Shown: positions 1 through 9,693 of the stretch, piece after piece
How positions within the stretch are numbered: position 1 is the first letter of the stretch
How the letters are laid out: every line of letters begins with the position of its first letter
NCBI RefSeq assembly: GCF_051020765.1
Contig: NC_134933.1
Span: forward strand, 4,809,461-4,873,460
Direction: 5' to 3'
Origin: Lasioglossum baleicum
Lineage: Eukaryota > Arthropoda > Insecta > Hymenoptera > Halictidae
DNA length: 64,000 nt
Position numbers and translations under genes: made by a program
Notes under the pieces: model-generated
Seen by the model: only the letters and a program-made list of their open reading frames with translations
What the model was told of the DNA's origin: nothing
Databases searched by the model: none

Positions 1-10
1 CTGACACCTG

Positions 11-33
11 CGTTTCACGCCAGCCGTGAAACG
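11..33. repeat. Short perfect hairpin
   Basis: A 9-bp perfect inverted repeat, CGTTTCACG at 11-19 and CGTGAAACG at 25-33, surrounds a 5-base loop. There is no T-run after it and no gene beside it, so no function is assigned. Confidence 0.6.
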
Positions 34-280
34 CTTCCAAAACTGCGTCCCTCTTGCTTCGACCTTCCACAGCTTCCCCTCTCGCTTCCGCGTGCTCGCG
101 AACGTCGCCGAGGATGATACACTGCCAGGACGGACAGGTTCCATCGTACACGTGCGAGGGCGACAACCGGACGAGATAAAGATTGCAAGGACTGCGAACT
201 GATACTCTATCGTGCAGCCTGCAGCTAAGAATCCTGAGGCTATGTGTCTATTCGAAAATTTCTCCCCAAACTAAATACAC

Positions 281-347
281 TAATCAAATTGTGATGATCT
301 CGGCGCACAGATCGAACCTGTGCGCCGAGATAATCACAATTTGATTA
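281..347. repeat. 30-bp near-perfect inverted repeat (hairpin) with 7-base loop
   Basis: The arm at 281-310 pairs with 318-347 over 30 bases with a single mismatch (G296 against A332), around the loop at 311-317. The stem is half AT-rich (outer part, around AATCAAATTGTGAT) and half GC-rich (inner part, CTCGGCGCACAG). So few mismatches over 30 bp is far beyond chance in 64 kb. It could be a foldback element remnant or the source of a hairpin RNA. No known insect microRNA was recognised in either arm, and no target-site duplication is obvious at its edges. Confidence 0.85.
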
Positions 348-2949
348 CCAAAATTACGATCGATAATCACATCTAATTTAAATACACTGATGTCTCAATA
401 TATGTAAACGATTACCTACTGGATATCGAGAACAAAACAAGTCGTAATTCCTCGGTTAGAAAACATTGCGTTAAAAAGAGAGTCGACTTTTTGGATAGAT
501 TGAATCGACTTTTCAGCCCGTAGATAGTTACTGAAGGTACAGGCACTAATAAAGTACAGGTACTAAATTAACAGATAGCTACTCCGACGAACACTCAGAA
601 CCGTGTTCATTTAAGATTCATTTATGCCCATCTCCGCTGCAGTTTGTTTCGATCTAAGCGTAAGACGGTGACCGTGGACGCGGAAAAACTTCGTGCTCTT
701 GTTATTGCGAAGAATCTTACAAAAAAGAAGAACGTTGAAGTCACGGATGCTGGGTAAAGCCGCGAATTCAGCGTAGAGAGGAACTACTTTGTTGCAAGTT
801 CGTTTAATATTTTATTATTTTTATCGCGATTACGGTGCTCCCCGTTCTTTGTGTCTCATAATATTGTCTTCTCTTCGTAATACAGCAGAACTTCGTTTAT
901 TCTCGCCTCGTTTGAACAAGTTTTCGTTTAGCGTCGGTTATATGAACTCATAACTGAGTCTCTGTCATCTGGTTATCCCAGCTTACTTTTACTTACACGA
1001 GCGTACAATAGATGTAGGTTGACGAATTAATATCACAAGAAAATTTTTATGCATTTATGATAATGAGCAGGTGAAACAGTTTCTTTCTCTATGATGGATA
1101 TTGTATTATGTTAAGGATGTTACTGTAATCTGCTGGTCATTCGGACTCTTTGATATTTTCCATACCATGTTCAAATTTTAGGAAATAAATGATAAAGTAT
1201 GAAAGTGTATCGCGTCTAATAATATGACCGTGTATAATCAATTTTTTAAATATTCTTAGAGCCAGTATGATGTACTCCCTGAAGGGTTAAATCGAATCGG
1301 TGGTTCTCAGAGCAGATTCTACGATGCTCCATTATACCGAACGATGCTCGCGGACAGTCTAAATGCAGTGTTTATGAGAAATAGTCTGGGGAGCAGCCCG
1401 CGATAGTTTTACTATCAAATGGACACCCAGCTTAAGTTTAATCGCGCGCTAGGATTTAATGATCGACGGCGGCGCGGAGAGACCTTTAATTCCGAAGATC
1501 GCGCCGACACGTCTCTATCTCCCTGCCCAGGTGAAAGGTTCGCCCGATGAATATACCTGAATCCGCAGACGAGCAGCTTTCGAGGGAGTGGCGGTCTCTC
1601 CTCGCTGGTCGGATAGGTGCTTTATTATTCTGGGAATCGCGGCGTACGTGTGGCATTCCTCTGTTATTTCCGACTGGCTCCTCTCCACCCATCGCCGTCC
1701 GATTATCCGGCTCATTAAAACTGTGGGGATTCAGACTCGCAGACGGGCCCGCACCGCAACCGAACCGCCGAATGACCGAGAGAATCTTCGGGGATAACCG
1801 GAGCATCGAAAGAACCGACCACCTTCCGCGCTGGAATGAAACATTCAACGGGGGGAAGATCTAGATTCAACTATCTCCTCCATGCATAAGGTATTTGAGG
1901 CTTTTATGGACCATTTCCTTCCCGATGTTCGGCCGTTTCAGCGTTTCCATTGTTGCCCCCGCGCCGCGTCCCGGATAGGTCTCGCTACGACCGTCGCGCG
2001 TCGCGTCGGTGCGGTTTTATTAGTCGGTCGATTAAAAATTGAAGGACACGCCCGATAAGGGGGACCTTTGTCAGGGAACCGGGATGCCGTCGGCGAAGGG
2101 ACAACTCCGTGACTTCGTTAAACTTCACGCAAGGAACTTCGCGACGGGCGAAGTCTGCAGTTTTATAATCGCTTGGACAGTTCCGAGGGTTCAGCGGCCG
2201 AGCGGGAACAGACTCGATACATATCAATTATAATTTATGACAAGCTATTCTGGGAGAGTGATTAATAAGGGAGTGAAGGGAGCGCCGTTTTTCAGGGAAT
2301 GCAGGCAATGTCAAAAAACTTCGGCGGGTATTCGACTTCTCCGTGAATTGGCAATTTACGGGGTATAGCCATATAGAAAGTTTGGCCAAATGATTGCATG
2401 AACTCCGAGTGGAAGTACTTTTCGGCCAATCCGAAAGGCTTTTCGCGATATTTTACCGGCGCGGCTCGGAGCGGCGACCGTGGGCATACAGCATAGTGCA
2501 CGAGAGAGCCACGGGGTTCGTGATCGGACCGCTCCCCGTCAGGCGAACCAATTTTAATCAGAACTCGTCCGCGCCGCGCGTCATTCGGAACAGTCGGCAT
2601 TTAACGATGCTCTTCAAACCGGCCGATGTGTATGTGCGCCTGTCTACGCGTGTACCGGGCTATTGCAGCGTATCGAACAGCGTCAAGTGCATCAGCCGCT
2701 CGATTCTCGGCCGCAAAATTTGCCCATTTGCAATTCCGCGGTCCATGGATCGACTGTAAGTCGATATCGCGCCGTGACCAGGCCTGCACGCTTTTACGCT
2801 TAACTCTATACCAATAACTTAATTCTTTTCAAACACGCGTGTTGCCACGCGTTATGCGACACATATGCACCGACCTATGTACTTTTTCAATTCACGCGTG
2901 TATTTGTGCATTCATACCCGAGTCTGTGTACCAAAGCCGTCCAATGAGC

Positions 2950-2985
2950 ATCGAGATACGCACCTGAAACCAGAAATAAACCATC
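2950..2985 (-). promoter_or_regulatory. Candidate recursive splice site (weak)
   Basis: On the minus strand a pyrimidine-rich run ending TTTATTTCTGGTTTCAG is followed directly by GTGCGTAT, with the junction between 2964 and 2963. This has the layout of a 3' splice site joined to a 5' splice site. The donor half is weak. It resembles the better candidate at 21855-21895 on the same strand. Confidence 0.2.
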
Positions 2986-5014
2986 GCGTTAAATTTTGGA
3001 AAATTGGCAAGAGACTAACAAATAAACAGAGTAGTATTAAAAAGAACATGTAGATCCTAGCATTCGAAAATAAATATGAGAACTTCTTCTTTACTAATTT
3101 CCTAGAAGAAGAAGAAAATCAATGTTCATTGTATGCCTGCAGTTACTTTACTGCGTCGATATAAATCAGAATAAAATAAAATTACATTTCGAATTAAAAT
3201 CGCAAATGAATATTCTTTCTCGCGAGAGAAACAAGGGAACAAGTACGATGTGGCATGAAGGCTCGCAGTATTTGCGGTGCAAGCGATCGCGTATTCGTAT
3301 CAAAGAGCAGAGGTATTTAAACCATTTCGTCCTTGCCGAGGACTTTGATCGGAGCTCGTGTCTGTAATCCACAAACACCGAGCGCGGAGATGAATCGCGG
3401 GGCGTATTGTGCATGCGCGTACGCAGCTGCAGAGCACGCGTCTGTTTGCGCGGGCAGGTGGGTCGCGGGTCCGCCGCAAGACAATACTGCAACGGGGCAG
3501 AGTCATCGTTAATTAGCGATCCTCGGCGCTCGGTTAAGACGTGTGAGTGACGGCTGGACGCGTGTACGTGCACCGTTCGCGAGTGTGTACGTTTCAGCGA
3601 ACAATGCTGGAACGGGTCAATGGCTTGTCTTTTAAAACGATGATTGCGGACCTCCGCAATCCACCCCGCGCCCCTCCCCGCATTCCACATTCAGTCAATC
3701 GCGTATTTATGAACCGCGTATACCAACTTCCTTCGAGCAGTGTCTCCGTTTTTCTTTTGCCAACTGTAAATGGTCATCGGTTAATTAGCTTGATAATTAA
3801 AGGGAGGAGGGATGGCGCACGAGATGAAGTTAAATATGACGCGGGCGGGCTGAAGGTAATCGCAACGCAATTTTCTCCGATCGCGGCGGCCGCCTACGGT
3901 ATTCAGAAACCGTGTTGTTATGAATTAACAACGTTGATGAACGTGTTAAGAGACAAAATGATTAATATATATTAATTTATCCTAATAATGCATTGCAAGA
4001 AAGTTGCAAAATCTGTATTTAACAAACTAATAGAAAGTGGGTAAAATGATGACTCCCACCACTTTCTCGTGCCCTGTATTATATTTGATTTCGAAGGATG
4101 GCAGGACAGTACAAATACGAAAATCGATAGACCGATGGGGAGTGGCATCGATACAGTGTCGATAACCGGACAACGCCACGGAGACGACACAATTTCAGCC
4201 CTTCAGCGCTAAGGGCTCGAGCAAACAGTGGTGTCCGCGGTTCCGGCGTCCAACGGCGTATCTACGAGACACGTAGCCAGCGCACGTAACCCAGGAGCGC
4301 CTTAAATCACGTTAAATAGAAGGTAACTAGCGTCGGTTGTAGCTGTCGTCAGGCCTTTAATCCTCGATAGGTCTGTCGATAGTGGGTACAGCCGAGTGAC
4401 TCCTCGCGATCGATCGTACGCGGTCGGGGCCACGACGACGGAAACCGAAAGATTTACGGCCGTTCGATTTATCGATGCACACCGACGACGACGATCCCAC
4501 GGAGCCGGCGTGGATGCACCGCGCGTTGCATACAGACGCGCGCACCCGTTCCATCCACACGCGAACATAGGGGAACGAGGAATCACCGACGAGCAGATTC
4601 GGCCCGGTCGCACGTAACGCATTGATAACGAGAGTTAATGTAGCGAGACGAGGATCCTCCGACGCGTTCCAAGTCCTACGGAAAGTCAGAGCGCGGAGAA
4701 ACGGAACCGTTCTCGTGCCGCTCAATGAAACGTGCTCGGCCTGCCGTCGTATTTTATACGGCGCACCGATAATGCACCGAGCAAACCGTCACGTTATGCT
4801 TCGCGTCGCTCTGGTTATCCCAGTCCACCCAATAACCGTTTCCTCCTTGAATAACCGCTACCATCCGCCGACCAATGTCTCCGGACCACGGTATGCTAAC
4901 GCAAGCTGTGCGTCGAATTCAGTGGTGAACCACGGAATCGCACTGCTCATTATCCTAGGAAGGGTGAGAGGATAAATAAGCGGTCACACCGATCTTAGTT
5001 TTCCTGAATCAATT

Positions 5015-5072
5015 TCGTTTCGAAACGAGAAGACATGAGTTTTTTACGAGCCAATCGAAGCTCAGCTTCGAT
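5015..5072. repeat. Two adjacent palindromes
   Basis: A perfect 14-base palindrome TCGTTTCGAAACGA lies at 5015-5028. A second, ATCGAAGCT-C-AGCTTCGAT with 9-bp arms around one base, lies at 5054-5072. No binding protein is inferred. Confidence 0.6.
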
Positions 5073-7773
5073 GACTTCTCGAGACACGGAATTAAAACTG
5101 CACTGGGACGCCGACGCGACGACGGCTCTATACTCGTATCTAGGTCTCGTAACCGGCCCAGATAGCTATCAGAACGACAATCGCTGGCGGCGAGGTATTA
5201 ATTGCAGCGTATAATCGGCCGGAGTACCTGTGCCAGTATCGATACTCGTCGCGACCCTGTCAATCATTGGTCCCCGCGTGGATCCAGCAACGGGCGAGCA
5301 TTGTTTCGCGTCGAACAAAAGTCGTTCGACTTTTAACCAGGCCGACGATAGATTGGGCGAGGACGCGCGATCCCCGACCGAGCTATTGATCGAGGAACGG
5401 AGACATTAGCGGGAGACGTTAATACCGAATTGAAACGGAAACCGCGCGCGACTCCTTTGATCAGGACGGATGGGAAGTAGCTACCCTCCTAGCCTTTATC
5501 AGGCCGTAGCCTGGGCATCGATCAAAGACAGAAACGGAACGTTGACGGAACGATTGGACAGATCGAAGGTACACAAGAGAGTAGACCAGACCGGGCCAAA
5601 CGCAGGCTAGACCAGGCCAGGCCAGGCCAGACACAGACGTCTCGCGTCGCCCTGTGCTACCTCGCAACAAGCCAGACTCGCAATATCCGGCGAACGTAGG
5701 AAGGATCCCGCGCTTTCTCTTACCGGCGGGGGTTATTATCGTTGCACGCTGTGGAGACGTGCCAGCAACAACGCTATCCATGACAAGCCCCGAGACAAAA
5801 GGAACCTTTCATCGTCGAAAGGGAGGAGCTTGTATACCTTCCTGTGCCCGGACTGTCTCTCGTCTTCCTGTGTAATCGTTCCGCCGCGCCGCGCCCTCCG
5901 CTCCGCGGTGGAAAGGATGATCGCGTGTGCCACGCGTTTCCGAGCAGAAACGATCGAGCCCTCGTAATTCTTCCCGCGAATTGCTTCTTTTCGAGTGCTC
6001 GCGTGCTTTGTGCTCGCCTGTTTAACATAGTCTCTCTCCCCTCCACGCCGCGCCGCGCCACGTCGGTCGATGAGTCTCCGCGCGATCAAACGACCAGGAA
6101 TCTAACACCCCGGCCCAACGAAACCGCAAGAATCCCGCACGCATCTATCGTCGCGGAACCTTCGAACTGGGATAAAATTATTCCTCGGCCGGGAATCACA
6201 CGAGACGGTAGTTAGTCACTCGAAGTGGCGTGTTGTGTCCGGCTTTTCGCTTCTCTCTCGCCCCGAAATTCTCTGTCCTCGTCGAACCAAAGGGATTTGT
6301 GGTCCCGTTGGACTTTTCAACCATTAGTCTCGGACCGTCTCGGCACGTGTGCGCTCGGAACGAGGCGGTCGATTCAGGAAGAGCAGGAAGACCAAAGAGA
6401 CAGGTGGCTCGAGCGTATTTATACGCCGGTTTTGCGTGTGACGGGAGCGTCTAGGGAATTCACGGCGAGTGCCAAACAGCGTGTTTCTGACGGGCAGCGC
6501 GTTCATTCATTCCGCCGGCCGGACCTACCTATGAATAGACGCTATTTAAAGGACACGGCCGGTTACGGGGCGAGAGTGCAATGGCTCGCGCTTTCGAACG
6601 CCACGGAATTCTCGTCTTCCAAGCCCAGTTTACGCGACTACTTTTCTCGAATTTGTACGGCAGGCAGGACCGTCAACCAGAGACCGTTAGACATCGCCCC
6701 GTGCACCGCGTACTCTTTCGGACGAGATGAGTTACGGGACGCGAGCCCCATTCGTTCGGCACCCGGACCCCTCGTTGACGCTTTAATGCGCGTAATGGGC
6801 CCGCCGCGGCCAAATATTCCGCGCATTTTAATTGACCGTACCAGGCATCCGAATTCCCAGGTGCTCCGCGTCTGCGCTCTGTCGCGTGGTTCCTGTTTTC
6901 TGGCTGTGAGAACGCGTGTTTTATTACCCGGACAATGATCGGGCTGGATATTTCTGAGCGGAAACCGCGATCCCCAGACGAAACTCGCCGAATTTAGAAG
7001 AGCTGAATGAGCACCCGGCTGTCTCAACCCCTGCACATTCCTTGGGATTAGCCGCGTTATTATAATTAGGTGCGCGTTATGATTAGACGGCAGTTCTTTA
7101 AAAGAAATTAAGATTCTCTGGTTTTGTTTAAAAAAAGTGGAGCAGTCTTGATTAGGATTGAATTAAAAATGTTTGATTTAATTCCAGAATTACACCGCAG
7201 TCACAAATAAAAAGGATAGCTGTGAAGACAGTCGCTGCTAATTACCAGGTAATGACGAAATCGCGTAGGTGCATTCGACTTTCTTCGATCAGGAATCTGG
7301 TCGATTTCCCGGTGCAGTTCCGCGGTTCTAGCGGACGCAATCAGTTTTTACGGAGCGGTCGACCGAAGTTCGAGATGATCGAAGTAATTGCACGCCGCGC
7401 GGCCGGGCTTTAATTAACTTCGACCGAATGGAGCGGCGCTAAACATTCTTTCGGAGATCGGTGCCGAGGCGGTGTTCTCGAAGCGTCGCCTAATTGCAGC
7501 GGCGCGAGACACACGTCGAAGCTCGTGCGAGACCAGCTCGTACATCCGCGCGGGCGCTCGCCTGTCCGCGAAACGTATAATTTACCGGGGCTAAAAGGAG
7601 GACGGGGCAAACGGTCCCGATGTATTATCTCGTTCCGCCCCGGCACAATGGGCTTTGTTTGCGAAACTTTTGAAACGCGGAATCGAGCCGAAGGACCACC
7701 TATTCCTCGCACCCCCTGACTCCGTCGCGAGGCTACCGTCGCGACGCGCGAGGGGGAGCTGAAATTCGCACAA

Positions 7774-7815
7774 GTAAGCGAGTTAGCGAACAAGCGAGTT
7801 AGCGAGCAAGAGAGT
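7774..7815. repeat. Short tandem repeat, about 16-bp unit
   Basis: The unit AAGCGAGTTAGCGAAC recurs about two and a half times with small changes, ending near 7815. It is a minor minisatellite in non-coding sequence. Confidence 0.55.
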
Positions 7816-8333
7816 CGGCGAGGTAGTGAATGTTCGTCGCCATTCAAGAATAGAAGGCCAAAAGGAAAGACGAGAGCTGAAACTCGTAGCTCGGCGAACA
7901 GCTCGAGCAAAATGATGTTTCCCTTGGGTACATTGATGGACGAGATAGGCCTAAGTACCTTCGAGTGGTATTTTCTGCGCAGGATTAAATCCTCTTTCCT
8001 CGTTTTACCCTCGCCGAGAACAACCGCTAATTCACACTCCGCGACAGAACTATAAGACACCTACGATCTTTGAATATCGCGTCACGGCTCTGCGATTTTG
8101 CTTCATCTCCCGAGTATCGTTAGCGCTAGCGATAGAAGTAATTTTTTTTATTGGATATGGATGTAAATAAATGCACACACTGGTACTTTCTTTAACGGCA
8201 CAGGAGGAAGCCCTTCGCTATACGAAATCTTAGCGTCAACTGATCCAAAGGAAACCAGGGTCCCTTTGTATCTCTAGACTGTTTAGGTTAGGCCCCACAG
8301 TCCGGCTCTTGAAACAACGTAACAAATGGGACA

Positions 8334-8413
8334 CTTCGAAATCTCTGTTTAGAAATGATTCTGAGATCAGTGCTTCGTAATCTTTGTTTATTTATGCGAC
8401 TCCGAGATCGTTG
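8334..8413. repeat. Tandem duplication of a roughly 40-bp unit
   Basis: Copy one (8334-8372) and copy two (8373-8413) both start CTTCG-AATCT-TGTTTA and both end with a GAGATC motif followed by TG. They have diverged by substitutions and a 2-base length change, so the duplication is not recent. It lies in the AT-richer patch upstream of the copia insertion. Confidence 0.6.
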
Positions 8414-9119
8414 ATTCATTTTTGACAACGAACAATAAGTTCATTGTGCTGGTAACTTACTAATCTTTTGTAGAAACATCTAATAGTTAGTTGATCGATA
8501 GACGTAATGGTTTGTTTACTGTAGGAGGTCCTTTCGAATGGTACACCGATTTCTCTTTGAAATCTTCAGCATATCTGGCGTCGAGAAACTCGATTCTGCA
8601 ATCGCTGATCAATTAGACTCCGCGATCAGCATGATTCGCCTCGATAAGAATCGCGGCCGGTAGCGAAAGAAGTTCTAGCTCCCAGCGGCGCGGCGCGGCG
8701 GTAGCGTCTGGGCTCAGCCGGGCGTATCGCGTATCGGAGTCAGTTTTGATGTGTTCGGCGCTACCAATAGAAACCAGTTTGTACGACTCATTCGCGTGGT
8801 CACGAATAAAGTAACTTATCGCACGGTGTGTCGTACAACCGGGCAATATATTTTCGTGCGGCTGGGATGCCGGTCGGGGATCGCGTCGGTTCAAAGCTCA
8901 CGAACACGCGGTTCAGTAATGCCACGAGAAGCGAGGCCCCCGAACAGTCTTTCGATAACGGTAATGGAATGCATTCTGTCCTTTGCTGGCTGGCTGGCTG
9001 GCGCGATCCCCGTGCCGGCTACCGGTAAGGAGCGAACTTTATCGAGAGGCAGATGAGAGAGTTACCGGTAACGTTTGTACGTCCGCGGATACCGATCTAT
9101 GGAGCAGATCGTGGTAGCA

Positions 9120-9124
9120 GTCTT
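9120..9124. repeat. Target-site duplication, left copy
   Basis: GTCTT directly precedes the left LTR and is repeated directly after the right LTR at 14373-14377. A 5-bp duplication is the usual integration footprint of copia-type integrases. Confidence 0.92.
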
Positions 9125-9449
9125 TATTGGAAATGGGTTATGAATTAAACTGAAACAGCGTATACTGTTAAAACTGTTTTATTCAACCGAGCTTGGAAGG
9201 ACGTCGTATCGCGCTGAAAGCTATACTAGAAGTGAAGAGAGGCGAAAAGGCAACGTGGAAAAGTCCCTTGTCCACTTGAAATAAAGGACCAGGCCTGTGC
9301 TCTGTCCTTTTCCCAGGCAATAGGTATGTAGAGAAGTCGCAGGCCCATGGGTCCGCTGACATCTGGTTACTGTCAAAGCCAGTGATTCTCATACAAAACT
9401 AAATTCGTTTTTGCATTTGGACTGCCGGAGTGTTACCGGCAATCCAACA
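9125..9449 (-). repeat. 3' LTR of the copia element (left in the window)
   Basis: A 325-bp terminal repeat that matches 14048-14372 base for base as far as I can read. In element sense it begins TGTTGG and ends CCAATA, a 6-base imperfect inverted terminus. A polyadenylation signal AATAAA (element sense) lies at 9178-9183, about 55 bases from the LTR end, consistent with transcript termination here. Confidence 0.95.
9178..9183 (-). terminator. Polyadenylation signal in the 3' LTR
   Basis: AATAAA in the sense of the element (TTTATT on the plus strand). The same hexamer sits at 14101-14106 in the 5' LTR. It is placed as expected for the R/U5 side of a copia LTR; the cleavage site itself cannot be read off. 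Confidence 0.6.
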
Positions 9450-9463
9450 CGCCCCCTCAAAAA
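9450..9463 (-). other. Polypurine tract
   Basis: In element sense the bases just before the 3' LTR are TTTTTGAGGGGGCG, a purine-rich run of the kind that survives RNase H and primes plus-strand DNA synthesis. It abuts the LTR directly. Confidence 0.75.
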
Positions 9464-9693
9464 TGAATCGGTTACATTTAAATTCTATTTCCCGTTTAAC
9501 ATCAGATATAATCACAATATCTATTACCACTAAAACAAAAATAATAAATGACTGTCCTTCCTTGCTTTCTCTGGGAAATACATATGGTCCAACATTTGTT
9601 GCGTGGATTAGGGAAACCCAGTAAAACCTAATCAGACCGTTAAGTATCCTTACGATTAGACTAACTTAATCAAAATATCTTATTGCTTAAGAT
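9450..9693 (-). other. 3' untranslated part of the copia element
   Basis: About 244 bases separate the gag-pol stop codon from the 3' LTR. AT-rich, with no further frame of note; the polypurine tract is its last part. Confidence 0.7.

Larger units (their letters stand above)
1..5000. other. Gene-free stretch, 5' part of window
   Basis: No frame here shows a recognisable domain, and the longest ones overlap each other on opposite strands, as chance frames do in CpG-rich DNA. Positions 240-450 and 3000-3350 are AT-rich. What can be seen is a 9-bp hairpin at 11-33, the large hairpin at 281-347, a possible minus-strand recursive splice site near 2964, and a CpG-rich block around 3380-3600 with an NRF1-like GCATGCGC at 3411. 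The block could be regulatory, but nothing proves it. Confidence 0.6.
5001..9119. other. Gene-free stretch between 5 kb and the copia insertion
   Basis: No supported gene. The stretch is CpG-rich from about 5.1 to 8.1 kb and more AT-rich from 8.1 to 8.6 kb. It holds palindromes near 5.02 and 5.06 kb, (GCGCC)-type runs near 5.88, 6.05 and 8.69 kb, and short tandem units at 5604-5632 (GGCCA) and 7774-7815. A 40-bp tandem duplication lies at 8334-8413. The frame at 6225-6938 is long (237 codons), but its composition is that of chance CpG-rich translation. Confidence 0.6.

Noticed and set aside
3166..3690. 174-codon minus-strand frame
   Set aside because: His/Arg-rich chance translation of the CpG block; no motif and no splice context I could support.
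5268..5276. TTGGTCCCC, the start of miR-133
   Set aside because: Only nine bases match and no precursor stem is present.
6225..6938. 237-codon plus-strand frame, among the longest outside copia
   Set aside because: No domain or signal peptide; composition rich in Arg, Ser and Pro as expected from translating CpG-rich DNA; overlapping frames of similar quality on the other strand; no clear exon borders.
8284..8293. TTAGG-like units as a telomeric repeat
   Set aside because: Only two TTAGG units, far from a telomere-like array.
9183..9392. 69-codon frame in the LTR, identical in both LTR copies (also 14106-14315)
   Set aside because: It lies within the regulatory repeat of the copia element, and its duplication simply reflects the identical LTRs. 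No family resemblance.
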